A DNA stretch of 64,000 bases from Gammaproteobacteria bacterium (lineage in GTDB: Bacteria; Pseudomonadota; Gammaproteobacteria; Pseudomonadales; Azotimanducaceae): positions 25,678-89,677 of the forward strand of contig SYFY01000187.1 in NCBI GenBank assembly GCA_005799745.1, in the 5' to 3' direction. This document shows, piece by piece, positions 20,706 through 30,272 of this stretch. Under the pieces are notes generated by a model. The model had not been told where the DNA came from. It was given only the letters and a program-made list of their open reading frames with translations, and made no database searches. The position numbers were made by a program, and so were the translations under genes. How positions within the stretch are numbered: position 1 is the stretch's first letter; every line of letters starts with the position of its first letter.

Positions 20706-21443
20706 ATGAGCGGCAAGTTCAGAGTCGACACTGACGCCGCGAGCGCATCCAGAGATACGACTGGGTCGGTCTCTGACCGCATTCGCAGCCGCCTACGGGC
20801 AGCTGGCAAGCGATTTCACGCCAATGACAACATCCACGAGTTTTTGGAAACGGGTGAACTGGATCAGCTCCAGGCCGATCTCGAGACCAAAGTTCGCGCT
20901 GTACTGGAAACGTTGGTGATCGATATCGAAAGTGATCACAACACCCAGGAAACAGCGCGCCGGGTGGCGAAGATGTACGTGAAAGAGATCTTTGCCGGGC
21001 GGTACGTTCCGATGCCGCCGGTGACAGAGTTCCCCAACGTCTCCTTGTTAAACGAGCTCATGATCATCGGGCCTGTGACGGTGCGTAGCGCTTGCTCCCA
21101 TCATCTGTGTCCCATCATGGGAAAGGTCTGGGTTGGCGTGTTACCCAACGAACAATCGGCACTGATTGGCCTCTCGAAGTACCTGAGGTTAATTGACTGG
21201 GTGATGTCACGTCCGCAAATTCAGGAAGAAGCCATCGCCCAACTGGCCGATCTTCTGGAAGAAAAGATTCAGCCCGATGGTCTGGCCATCGTGCTTGAGG
21301 CAGACCACTTCTGTATGCAGTGGCGGGGCGTGAAAGATATGGACTCAAAAATGACCAACAGCATCATGCGGGGATCGTTCCTGAAGGATTCGAGCCTACG
21401 GCGCGAATTCCTGTCGCTGATGCCAGGTAACGCTCAAAACTGA
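20706..21443 (+). CDS. folE: GTP cyclohydrolase I
   Basis: 245 aa; TQETARRVAKMYVKEIFAGRY, SACSHHLCPIMGKVWVGVLP, GLSKYLRLIDW. Confidence 0.92.
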   Translation: MSGKFRVDTDAASASRDTTGSVSDRIRSRLRAAGKRFHANDNIHEFLETGELDQLQADLETKVRAVLETLVIDIESDHNTQETARRVAKMYVKEIFAGRYVPMPPVTEFPNVSLLNELMIIGPVTVRSACSHHLCPIMGKVWVGVLPNEQSALIGLSKYLRLIDWVMSRPQIQEEAIAQLADLLEEKIQPDGLAIVLEADHFCMQWRGVKDMDSKMTNSIMRGSFLKDSSLRREFLSLMPGNAQN

Positions 21444-21493
21444 TTTCACACCAAACACGACTAGGACCCAATGATTAGTGGAGGGGGATTACG

Positions 21494-22888
21494 ATGACCC
21501 AAAACTCACGACAGAAGCCCGGCGAAGCGCGAGCACCGGGCCCGACCTATCAGGAAGCCGTTCTACTCGACAGCTCCAAAGCCCCGGAGCCGTTCCTTGA
21601 CTACAGCTATACGTTCATGGGCGATGAGGACATTCCTTACACCAACTACACCTCCAAGGAATTCGCCGAGGCCGAGTTCTCGAAGATGTGGCCGAAGGTT
21701 TGGCAGGTGGCGTGTCGAGAAGAGCACATCGCGGAAGCCGGGGACTATCACGTTTATGACATCGGCTACCTGTCAGCGATCGTGGTGCGCACCGACTCAG
21801 GTGAGATCAAAGCCTTTCGTAATGCGTGTATGCATCGCGGGACGGCACTCAAACCTTCGCAGTCCGAAGGCAACTGCGAGAACTTCCGCTGCCCGTTCCA
21901 TGCGTGGATCTACAACCTTGATGGAGAGCTGGTTGATCTGCCGGAAAATTGGGATTTCCCGCATGTAACAGCGGGTGGAGCTGATGCCACCCATAACCTC
22001 AAGCCGGTAAAGGTCGGGCTCTGGGGTGGGTTCGTATTTATCAACTTTGATCTGCAGGCCGAGTCCCTGGAAAAATGGCTGGGTGTGTTTCCAGCGCACC
22101 TTGATCGTTTCCATATTCAGGATCGTTACATCGAAACCGCAGTCACCAAACGTCTGCCGGTGAATTGGAAAGCGGCAGAAGAAGCCTTCATGGAGGCGTA
22201 CCACGTCAAAGAAACCCATGCGGGTGGCCGCGATTACTCCGAGCCCATCACGACTTACGATGTCTATCCCGACAACGTGAACCGCTTCATTCACACGACG
22301 GGGGCTGCCAATCCGCGAATGCCGAAACAGCCCACCCAGCAAGAGTTACTCGAACAGATGTGGGGGCGCCGTGGCTCTGCGGAGGGGTCTTGTCCCATCG
22401 TGCCGGAAGGCCAAACCGCACGAGACGTCTATGCGCGGATCATTCAGAAGCAGCTCGGCGAACAATACGATCAAGACTTCTCGCACTACTCAACGGCACA
22501 GACGCTCGACTCCATCGAGTACTTCCTGTTTCCGAATCTCTTTGTCTTTCCCGGCCTTTCGCTGCCTATGGTGTACCGATTCCGGCCTGATCCGGACAAC
22601 CCGGATTTCTCGTACTTCGATCTCTACATGCTGCGACCGAAACATCCCCAATTCCCGCCACCTCCACCTCCGGAACCCCTGTTTCTGGACGTTGAGGACA
22701 GCTACACGAAGTCGGAAGGGTTAGGGTTTCTTGGGCCTGTCTACGATCAGGACACCAACAACATGGCTGCGCAGACACGCGGGTTCAAAACCTGCGCCAA
22801 AGGTGGCCAGACACTCGGCAATTATCAGGAAATCCGCACGCGGCATGTGCACAAGCGTGTTAACGACTACGTAAAGGGGAGCTCATGA
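21494..22888 (+). CDS. Rieske aromatic-ring-hydroxylating-type oxygenase alpha subunit
   Basis: 464 aa; CMHRGTALK...CPFHAWIYNLDGEL, EAFMEAYHVKETH. Confidence 0.93.
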   Translation: MTQNSRQKPGEARAPGPTYQEAVLLDSSKAPEPFLDYSYTFMGDEDIPYTNYTSKEFAEAEFSKMWPKVWQVACREEHIAEAGDYHVYDIGYLSAIVVRTDSGEIKAFRNACMHRGTALKPSQSEGNCENFRCPFHAWIYNLDGELVDLPENWDFPHVTAGGADATHNLKPVKVGLWGGFVFINFDLQAESLEKWLGVFPAHLDRFHIQDRYIETAVTKRLPVNWKAAEEAFMEAYHVKETHAGGRDYSEPITTYDVYPDNVNRFIHTTGAANPRMPKQPTQQELLEQMWGRRGSAEGSCPIVPEGQTARDVYARIIQKQLGEQYDQDFSHYSTAQTLDSIEYFLFPNLFVFPGLSLPMVYRFRPDPDNPDFSYFDLYMLRPKHPQFPPPPPPEPLFLDVEDSYTKSEGLGFLGPVYDQDTNNMAAQTRGFKTCAKGGQTLGNYQEIRTRHVHKRVNDYVKGSS

Positions 22889-23319
22889 AGCTGAAAATTT
22901 GCGTCGGGATAGTACTGTTGACGCTCGCTCCCTGGAGTTTGGCGGATCACCTGGGTCTTACAGGAATGGGTGTGAAGGATCTCGAAGTCTCCAAGAAGTT
23001 CTACACCGAAGTGCTCGGCATGCAGGTTGCGCGTACCTACGAGTTGGGTTACCTCAACGAGATCGTGCTCGTTTATCCGGACGGTAAGGGTGGGGCGCTT
23101 GTGCTCATGAACTGGCCCAATGACAAGACCCGGGTTTATGACGGCAACAATATCAAGCTCGTCTTCGAAGTCGGTGATCCAGCGGCCATCGTTGAGAAGA
23201 TTCGAGCACGAGGACTCAAGATTGATCGGGAAGCGGGACCCATCGAAGCTCTACCGGGCGCAGTGGTGGCATTGGCTCGTGACCCTGACAACTATGTCGT
23301 CGAGTTGCTGAAGCGCTGA
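22885..23319 (+). CDS. VOC/glyoxalase-family protein with signal peptide
   Basis: 144 aa; MKLKICVGIVLLTLAPWSLA then GLTGMGVKDLEVSKKFYTEVLGMQVART...ARDPDNYVVELL; ATGA overlap with the upstream Rieske gene. Confidence 0.85.
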   Translation: MKLKICVGIVLLTLAPWSLADHLGLTGMGVKDLEVSKKFYTEVLGMQVARTYELGYLNEIVLVYPDGKGGALVLMNWPNDKTRVYDGNNIKLVFEVGDPAAIVEKIRARGLKIDREAGPIEALPGAVVALARDPDNYVVELLKR

Positions 23320-23344
23320 CGGCTTCCTGCTCCACTTGTCTTAT

Positions 23345-23812
23345 TCACTGATTTCGGCCGGGTAACCACACCGGCACCGGTAGAACCCGACCACCCAACA
23401 ACGTCCACAGCGCGAGAGGACCTTCCACGACGACGGTTATCCCCGCGAGCACGTAGGCGATGTCCCGCGTGAGCTCCGTTGAGGGGTGATTTTCGGACAA
23501 TCCCCATTTGAAAAAGACGACAAAAATCGCTGTCGCCAGAAAACCGGGCCACGACATGTGCAGGAACTGTCGTCGCGAATTGCCCTTGGCATCAAATTGA
23601 AAAAGAAAGGGTGACCACAATACCCGAGCGGGCATCATCACCGCGTTGACGTGGCGGCCACCGAACCAATGCCCCCACTCATGAAACTGAAAGGCGCAGA
23701 AGCCTGCGCCCACCGCAGCGGGAATTGCGAGGTCGGGAACTACGGACACAAACAACCAGGCGACCAACGTCAACCCCAGTATTACAAGGTCGCGCACCAA
23801 CAATCGGTTCAT
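23345..23812 (-). CDS. small membrane protein with HEWGH motif (M50-like putative metalloprotease)
   Basis: MNRLLVRDLVILGLTL...FHEWGHWFGGRHVN...; ORF extends to 23923, start chosen at the internal Met at 23812. Confidence 0.65.
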   Translation of the reverse strand: MNRLLVRDLVILGLTLVAWLFVSVVPDLAIPAAVGAGFCAFQFHEWGHWFGGRHVNAVMMPARVLWSPFLFQFDAKGNSRRQFLHMSWPGFLATAIFVVFFKWGLSENHPSTELTRDIAYVLAGITVVVEGPLALWTLLGGRVLPVPVWLPGRNQ

Positions 23813-23902
23813 CTTTTGATAGAGCCCAGGATGTGACTTGCAGTTTGCCCTCAACCCTGATGAATTGCCTTTGGAATCGCGGTGGGGCAATGAAGTGAGG
23901 GA

Positions 23903-24673
23903 GTGATCGTGGGTAGCAGTCAACGGCTTGAAGGCAAGACCTGCATCGTCACGGGTGGCAGCAGCGGTATTGGCGCGGCCATCGTGCGGCGATTTGTGGA
24001 TGAAGGCGCCAAAGTGTTAGTCGCTGATATCGCCATTGATGCCGCGAAGCAATTAGCCGCCCAACTCGGCAATGCGGTGAGCACGATCCGTTGTGACGTT
24101 CGCCTGGAGGCCGAAGTAAAGGCGGTGGCCGATACCGCGATGAGTCTGTGGGGTCGCGTCGATGTACTCGTCAACAATGCCGGTTCTGAACTCAATCGCA
24201 CCTACGATCAAACCACCGTCGAAGAATGGGACCGGGTGCTCGACACCGACCTCAAGGGACCCTGGCTTTTTTGCAAACACGTCGCTCCGCACATGGTGAA
24301 AGCGGGGCGTGGCAGCGTGATCAACATCTCGTCGCTCAATGGTCTCGTGGGCTTCCCACTCTCCACTGCCTATGGCAGTGCCAAGGGAGGGCTTGTCGTC
24401 TTTACCAAAGACCTCGCCATTGAGCTCGCGCCGAGTGGTGTGCGGATCAACTGTGTGTGTCCAGGTGTGATCTCCACGCCGATGATGGAACGCTGGACAG
24501 ACCTCATGCCGGACAAGGTGGAAGCCCAGAAGATGCTTCGCGGCGTCATGCCCATTGGGCGAATGGGCACGGCTAATGAGGTAGCGGGTGCTGTGTTCTT
24601 TTTTGCATCCGACGATTCAGCACTTTGCCAAGGCGCGGTGCTCTCGGTAGATGGAGGATTCGTCGCCCAGTAA
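23903..24673 (+). CDS. SDR-family oxidoreductase
   Basis: 256 aa; CIVTGGSSGIGAAIVRRF, LVNNAGSELNRT, YGSAKGGLVVFTK. Confidence 0.93.
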   Translation: MIVGSSQRLEGKTCIVTGGSSGIGAAIVRRFVDEGAKVLVADIAIDAAKQLAAQLGNAVSTIRCDVRLEAEVKAVADTAMSLWGRVDVLVNNAGSELNRTYDQTTVEEWDRVLDTDLKGPWLFCKHVAPHMVKAGRGSVINISSLNGLVGFPLSTAYGSAKGGLVVFTKDLAIELAPSGVRINCVCPGVISTPMMERWTDLMPDKVEAQKMLRGVMPIGRMGTANEVAGAVFFFASDDSALCQGAVLSVDGGFVAQ

Positions 24674-25803
24674 ACAACAACCTCAAAAAGCGAGGCTTTT
24701 TGAAAACGCCCACGCGGCTGACAATTCCCCAACACCGCCCCCTCACCGAGCCGTTGAGGCTCTTCGCTGTGCTCACTGTGGCATGCGCAGTGCTCCTTGG
24801 GATCGCGTGGTTGTTCGCGGGCGCGAGTTTTGAAGCCCTGCGTGATCCACTCGTTTGGCTCAGCGCGTATGAAGGCAGCCAGGCCCGCGATCTGCTGGCC
24901 AACAATGCCCAGGTGCTGGCCGCAGTTCTTGCTGTGGCAGTCACCGTCGTCGCCATTGTCGTGGAATTGGCAGCGAACCGTTACAGCCACGAGATCACGC
25001 GGCTCTTCCTCCGTGAACCGATCAACCTTGTGGTGCTGGGGCTATTGGTGGTCACCACGGTGGTGTGTATTTGGGTCGTGCTCAGCACAGGAGATGGTGC
25101 GGGCACGGGTCTGATCCCGCACGCGGGCTTTGTTCTGATCCTGGCAACGGCGAGCGTTTGTCTGCTCTTGCTCGTACCGTACATGTACTTTGTGTTCACA
25201 TTTTTGTCACTCATCAGTGTGATCGAACGCATCTGCCGGGATGCCTATCGCGCCATCGTTCGAACCCGGGCTAACCGGGTCGAACGGGATCAGGCGCGGG
25301 TCCTTGAAGCATTGGACAAGTTGCAGGATGTCGCGCGCAGTGCGCTGCAACAGGGAGACCGTGGCATCGCGTTCGCCGCCGTAAATGCGACAGCCGAGTT
25401 GCTGTTTGATTATTCGCGTGTTCGTGATCGGCTGCCTGCGCCTTGGTTTCTGGTTTCGGACGCCGTCCAGAGTGATGCGGATTTTCTGGCCCTCGCACCG
25501 GAGTACATCGACGAAGTAAAGGCGGGAGGGACATGGCTCGAGCAGAAGCTCCTTCGCCGCTATTACGCGCTGCTGGGGCAGGCTTCGCCTGGTTCTCGGG
25601 ACGTGGCTTATCTGATCGGCATCAACACGGCGCGAATCGCCACAGAGACTGGCCGTCAGCGACCAGATGTACTCGAACTCGCCATGCGCGCATTTAACAG
25701 CTACCTGCGCACCACCATCGGTACCCGTGATCTGCGCACAGCGTATTACCTCATGCACCTCTATCGACAAGTGGCAACGGCGTTGTTTCGCCCATTGGAT
25801 TGA
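24625..25803 (+). CDS. DUF2254-like integral membrane protein (start uncertain; probably downstream of 24673)
   Basis: 392 aa, TM-rich N-terminal half then soluble C-terminal half; resembles DUF2254 layout. Confidence 0.6.
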   Translation: MPRRGALGRWRIRRPVNNNLKKRGFLKTPTRLTIPQHRPLTEPLRLFAVLTVACAVLLGIAWLFAGASFEALRDPLVWLSAYEGSQARDLLANNAQVLAAVLAVAVTVVAIVVELAANRYSHEITRLFLREPINLVVLGLLVVTTVVCIWVVLSTGDGAGTGLIPHAGFVLILATASVCLLLLVPYMYFVFTFLSLISVIERICRDAYRAIVRTRANRVERDQARVLEALDKLQDVARSALQQGDRGIAFAAVNATAELLFDYSRVRDRLPAPWFLVSDAVQSDADFLALAPEYIDEVKAGGTWLEQKLLRRYYALLGQASPGSRDVAYLIGINTARIATETGRQRPDVLELAMRAFNSYLRTTIGTRDLRTAYYLMHLYRQVATALFRPLD

Positions 25804-26260
25804 GAAGGAAAGGAGGCGTCTCACAGATTGCGTAGGGCCGAATGAGCTGAGGTGTCAAATGGAAGCGATGCAGATGCAGGGCTTCTCGTCGTTCCCGCTC
25901 GAGTTGTTCCGACGCCGGCTTAAGGGCGACGCTATCGATGTCCTGCCAGATTGGATGCATTGGCATGAGACGCGTAAATCGACACGCGGAATCAAATCCA
26001 CCGAGTTGTTTGGCTAACACTTCCACTGAGGTGATAAAGCCGCAGTGTGTGAACGCGATGGTGTTGCCGTCCTGTACGGCGAAGAGCAGCGGCACACGCT
26101 GATCGAGTTCCTGAGCAGCCCGCCAGAGATCCTGAGCGACATACCAAGGGTGTTCGGATCGGTAAGTTCCGCCCTGGTCACCTTTGGTCAGCGTCTTAAT
26201 GGCTTTGGCGGAGGTCACGGTGGCGATACACCACGGATGAGTGTTCATAACACTGTGCAT
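25751..26260 (-). CDS. hypothetical protein, divergent from the nuclease operon (start may be 26248)
   Basis: 169 aa ORF, MNTHPWCIATVTSAKAIKTLTKGDQGGTYRSEHPWYVAQDLW...; no confident family. Confidence 0.5.
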   Translation of the reverse strand: MHSVMNTHPWCIATVTSAKAIKTLTKGDQGGTYRSEHPWYVAQDLWRAAQELDQRVPLLFAVQDGNTIAFTHCGFITSVEVLAKQLGGFDSACRFTRLMPMHPIWQDIDSVALKPASEQLERERREALHLHRFHLTPQLIRPYAICETPPFLLNPMGETTPLPLVDRGA

Positions 26261-26268
26261 CTATACAG
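26253..26268. promoter_or_regulatory. LexA/SOS-type box
   Basis: CTGT-GCATCTAT-ACAG, exact match to the gammaproteobacterial CTGT-N8-ACAG consensus; TATAAT -10-like hexamer at 26276-26281, 17 nt after a -35-like position inside the box. Confidence 0.75.
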
Positions 26269-26316
26269 ATACGCCTATAATCCGCGCACCTCGCCCACGC
26301 TTGCAAGCACTGCCCA

Positions 26317-27975
26317 GTGACTGTCCTCAAGCCTCGCACACCACCTCCCGCTGACTACTATCGCAATAACTTCCAGGCGGTCATCGATTTCATCCAGCTC
26401 CACCATCGATGTGCGCTCAGTGCTGAAGACACTCGATGGATCGATGCCTGGTCACGTTGCGACACGGCAGCACAGAGGCTCCTAATACGACTCTTGATGC
26501 GTAAAGGACCGTGGATTCGTGCTGACAAGCTTGTCTACGCGGAAATCCCAAATCTGCACCAAGCGGTGAACGAGCTGAAGGACGAGGGCCTGATCAGCGT
26601 TGATGAACCCGCACCCGCAGATCATCTGCTCGATCTTTTTACGCTTCCAGAGCTCGGCGCATCATTTCCCCATACTCGACGGCGCTTTCGTCCCCAAGGC
26701 AAAGCGGCCTGGGTGAACTGTCTGCTTTCCAACTATCCAGAAGACGTTCTGCGGCATCGGATTCAAGACCATCTGCACTGGCTCCGAGTCGCAGGTCAAG
26801 AAAGCCTGGCTAGAATGCAACTTCTGTACTTCGGTTCTCCCTCTGCAGACCTCACGGCCTTCGTGTTGCGTGATCTCGGGATGATTCGTTATGAGATCTA
26901 TCCAGTTGAAGAGTCCGCAACAGTATTGGTCGCACCGGGCGTACTCGACCGTTATCGAGAGCTGGTCGTTCTAGAAAAATGGTTCGACTTCCTGCCGGTG
27001 ATCGACGGCTTGACGAAAAGTCTCCATGCGAGATTGGTTAAACCGGTAACCCTCCGTGCTGCTGAGCGGCGTCGCAGCCGCCTGTTGAATACGCTTGGGC
27101 TGTGGCATGAACGGCGCGAAGACGTCGATCGTGCACTTGCTTGTTATGCGTGTAGCTCACGCCATCCCGCCAGAGAACGTCAAGTGCGTTTACTCACCCG
27201 AACCCATCGCGAATTCGAAGCGGAACTGCTTCTTGAAGCGATGGCAGCGCGTTCCTGGTGTGTCGAGGAGGAGATTTTTGCGGAACGCTTCAGCAAACAA
27301 CGTGGGCTGAAACAGCCAGACGAGTGTTTGATTCGCGAACGTCCTTTGTTCGAACCCGGACCTCCTCCGAACCCAGGCGCCATCGAGGCCCATGCGCTTG
27401 CTGAGCTCGAAACCGAAGGTGCCTGGGGACTGCATCTCGAAAACGTTTTGCCCCTGATGCTGACTGGCCTTGCCTTCTGGGATGTGATCTTTGGGCCAGC
27501 GCCGGGTGCGTTCACCCATCCGTTTCAGTCTGCACCCCACGATCTCTGGTGGGATGATTTTGCAAAAGCACGAGCGGCTCCACTGCAGCAGGCACGGGCG
27601 GCGTTTGCATCACACCGTGATCCACAGTCGATTATTCAGGCACGTTATCTCGAGAAGTATGGAACCGCTTGTGATCTTGTGAATTGGCGCGCAATCGATC
27701 CAGATCAGTTAGCACGTATTTTGAAGGTGATGCCGACGGAGACCCTCAAACGCCTGGTCGACGTTGTGATTCAGGCGCCTGGTCGGTGTCGGACCGGGTT
27801 TCCGGATCTTTTCGTTGCCTGGCCGGATGGCACCTGTGAGTTTGTTGAAGTCAAAGGCCCGAGCGATCAGCTCCAGCCGCAACAACGTGCATGGCTCAAA
27901 CGTCTCGGAGCGCTCGCGATACCCGCGTCGGTGCTGAAGTATCGTCGTCGCCGTGAGACCTCGTGCGCGACCTGA
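26317..27975 (+). CDS. VRR-NUC domain nuclease (FAN1-type)
   Basis: 552 aa; C-terminal GRCRTGFPDLFVAWPDGTCEFVEVKGPSDQLQPQQRAWLKRL (PD...ExK VRR-NUC core). Confidence 0.88.
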   Translation: MTVLKPRTPPPADYYRNNFQAVIDFIQLHHRCALSAEDTRWIDAWSRCDTAAQRLLIRLLMRKGPWIRADKLVYAEIPNLHQAVNELKDEGLISVDEPAPADHLLDLFTLPELGASFPHTRRRFRPQGKAAWVNCLLSNYPEDVLRHRIQDHLHWLRVAGQESLARMQLLYFGSPSADLTAFVLRDLGMIRYEIYPVEESATVLVAPGVLDRYRELVVLEKWFDFLPVIDGLTKSLHARLVKPVTLRAAERRRSRLLNTLGLWHERREDVDRALACYACSSRHPARERQVRLLTRTHREFEAELLLEAMAARSWCVEEEIFAERFSKQRGLKQPDECLIRERPLFEPGPPPNPGAIEAHALAELETEGAWGLHLENVLPLMLTGLAFWDVIFGPAPGAFTHPFQSAPHDLWWDDFAKARAAPLQQARAAFASHRDPQSIIQARYLEKYGTACDLVNWRAIDPDQLARILKVMPTETLKRLVDVVIQAPGRCRTGFPDLFVAWPDGTCEFVEVKGPSDQLQPQQRAWLKRLGALAIPASVLKYRRRRETSCAT

Positions 27976-30254
27976 CTTCAGTTTCCGTGAAAGACCTCGC
28001 CGCCTTTGTGCATCGCCGAGGTGATCTATTTGAACCAGGCGGACGAGTAACGGCTGATGAAGGGATCAAGGGACAGGCAGCATTGCAAAAACAGAAGGGC
28101 GAGTGTTACCAACGAGAAGTAGCGTTGAGTGAGTCTTTTAGTATCGCCGAATTCACGTTGACGCTAAAAGGGCGGGCCGACGGGGTAGATCGAAGCATCG
28201 GCCTGGTCGAGGAAATCAAAGCCTCGCGGAACTGGCCGGAAGTTCCTTTCGCCGAACATCATGCACAGGCGCTTCTCTACGCCGCGTTGTTATCCCGTCA
28301 GGAATCCGGCCGTGAAACGTGGCGGGTGCAAGTGACCTACGTCGAACCCGATTCCCTGACTTCGAGAAGTTTCACCGAAGAATCCACCGCTGCGAACCTC
28401 AACATCTTCCTGCAGCGTAGCCTGGATGAATGGGCGAACTGGATTCGCGAACGCATCGCCCATCGCCGACGACGTGATACCTGGCTCAATGAAAAGTCCT
28501 TCCCTATGACTACGCTACGCCCGTGGCAAGGCGCCATGATCCGCAGAACATCGGAAGCCATTCGCGAACGCCACCCATTGCTGTTGGAGGCACCCACGGG
28601 CAGCGGAAAAACACTGGCAGTTTCCTGGCCTGCCGCGCGAGCACTGCCTAATGCAAGTCGAGTCCTTTATCTCACCAGTCGAAACACAGGCGCAGCGGCA
28701 GCACTCCATGCACTCGAATTGATCGATGGTGGCACCGGGCAACTCAAACGCATCATGCTCACTGCGAAAGAAAAAATCTGTCCGATACCGGGTACACCCT
28801 GTGATCCTGAAGTGTGCCCCAACGCACGTGGGTACTACGACCGAAGTCGTGCTGCGATCAACGCATTACTTCAAATCCCTGAGGCAACGCGAGATCGGAT
28901 CACCGTGATCGCTCGTGAACATCAGGTATGTCCCTTTGAACTCTCACTGGATGCGAGTGTCTGGTTCGATGTGGTGATCGGTGATTACAACTATGTCCTT
29001 GATCCCGTTGTTCGTTTGCAACGGTTTGCCGGGGATACCGACGCCATCCTGCTGATTGACGAGGCGCATCAGCTTGCACCGCGGGCGTGCTCCGGACTGT
29101 CGCCGGTGTTGTCGCGCGCTGAGGTACGTGCAGCCATCCCGCTTGCGCCTGCTCCGATTGCTAAATCACTGCGGAGCATCGACAAGGTTCTGTTGAATTT
29201 CGGCAAATCCGTCGCAGCAGAAGGCCCAGCAAGCCGGTGTGTTCAAGACCCCAGTCCGCTCCTTATCCCCTTACAACGTCTCGGCGAAAGTTCCGCAGAG
29301 TGGCAGCGAAACCATCCATTGCCCTTGGCCGATGATGTATTGCACGTGTTGTTTGCTGCGTGGCGCTGGCTACGCCTCTCCGAGTGGTTTGCCACCTGTC
29401 CATACGTCTTTATCGTTGAAGGTACAGGTACAGCTTTGGTGTTACATGGTAAGTGCCTAGATGCATCACCCTATCTTCGGACACTCTGGAAGCAGAGTGG
29501 ACCTGTCATCAGGTTTTCAGCGACCGTTTCACCACCTGCGCTATATCAGGCTGTACACGGGATAAGTCCAGAGGAAGATCCAGCGTCGTTCGCTCGAGCC
29601 GGTTCACCCTTTGCGCCCGAGCAGCTCCAGGTACTCATTGTTCCCGACATCGACACCCGGTGGCGACGCCGCGGCGCGACACTGCCAGCTCTCGTGGACC
29701 TGCTACACACCGTATGCGCCGCAAAACCCGGGCGCTATCTGATGTGTTTTCCTTCTTATGGTTATTTGCAGCAGTTTGCAGATCAGTTTGTTTTAACAGG
29801 CGAAGCAGCGACACACTTTGTGGCCCAATCTGCCGGGCAAGATACGTCGCTTCTCCAGCTCTTGGGGGAGCACGAGCAGATTGTGCTCGGTATCGTCTTG
29901 GGTGGGACGCTCTCCGAATCGATCGATCTGATCGAAACTCCTCTCGCCGGTGTCATCGTGATCGGCGTTGCCCAGTCACCGCCATCGTTGGAACTGGAGC
30001 GAGCGGCAGCGCATTTCGACTCCCGTGGACTGAATGGACACCTCATGGCGTATATTCAACCAGGTATGAGTAAAATCGTGCAGGCCGCTGGCAGATTGAT
30101 CAGGACAGACGAACACCGTGGCGTACTACTTCTGGTTGACCACCGATTTCGCGAATCGACCTGGCAGCAGTTTTTTCCATCGATGTGGGAACCCCGCATC
30201 ACTCCAGCCCGGCTCGTGGGCGAGCTTGTCAATTCATTCTGGACGAACACATGA
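27963..30254 (+). CDS. XPD/DinG-family ATP-dependent helicase with N-terminal RecB/Cas4-like nuclease segment
   Basis: 763 aa; LLEAPTGSGKTLAVSW Walker A, LLIDEAHQLAPRA DEAH, FeS-type cysteines KEKICPIPGTPCDPEVCPNA...HQVCPFEL; N-terminal GRADGVD...VEEIKAS...HAQALLYA. Confidence 0.88.
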   Translation: MRDLTSVSVKDLAAFVHRRGDLFEPGGRVTADEGIKGQAALQKQKGECYQREVALSESFSIAEFTLTLKGRADGVDRSIGLVEEIKASRNWPEVPFAEHHAQALLYAALLSRQESGRETWRVQVTYVEPDSLTSRSFTEESTAANLNIFLQRSLDEWANWIRERIAHRRRRDTWLNEKSFPMTTLRPWQGAMIRRTSEAIRERHPLLLEAPTGSGKTLAVSWPAARALPNASRVLYLTSRNTGAAAALHALELIDGGTGQLKRIMLTAKEKICPIPGTPCDPEVCPNARGYYDRSRAAINALLQIPEATRDRITVIAREHQVCPFELSLDASVWFDVVIGDYNYVLDPVVRLQRFAGDTDAILLIDEAHQLAPRACSGLSPVLSRAEVRAAIPLAPAPIAKSLRSIDKVLLNFGKSVAAEGPASRCVQDPSPLLIPLQRLGESSAEWQRNHPLPLADDVLHVLFAAWRWLRLSEWFATCPYVFIVEGTGTALVLHGKCLDASPYLRTLWKQSGPVIRFSATVSPPALYQAVHGISPEEDPASFARAGSPFAPEQLQVLIVPDIDTRWRRRGATLPALVDLLHTVCAAKPGRYLMCFPSYGYLQQFADQFVLTGEAATHFVAQSAGQDTSLLQLLGEHEQIVLGIVLGGTLSESIDLIETPLAGVIVIGVAQSPPSLELERAAAHFDSRGLNGHLMAYIQPGMSKIVQAAGRLIRTDEHRGVLLLVDHRFRESTWQQFFPSMWEPRITPARLVGELVNSFWTNT

Positions 30255-30272
30255 CACTGAGATGGCGTTGAT

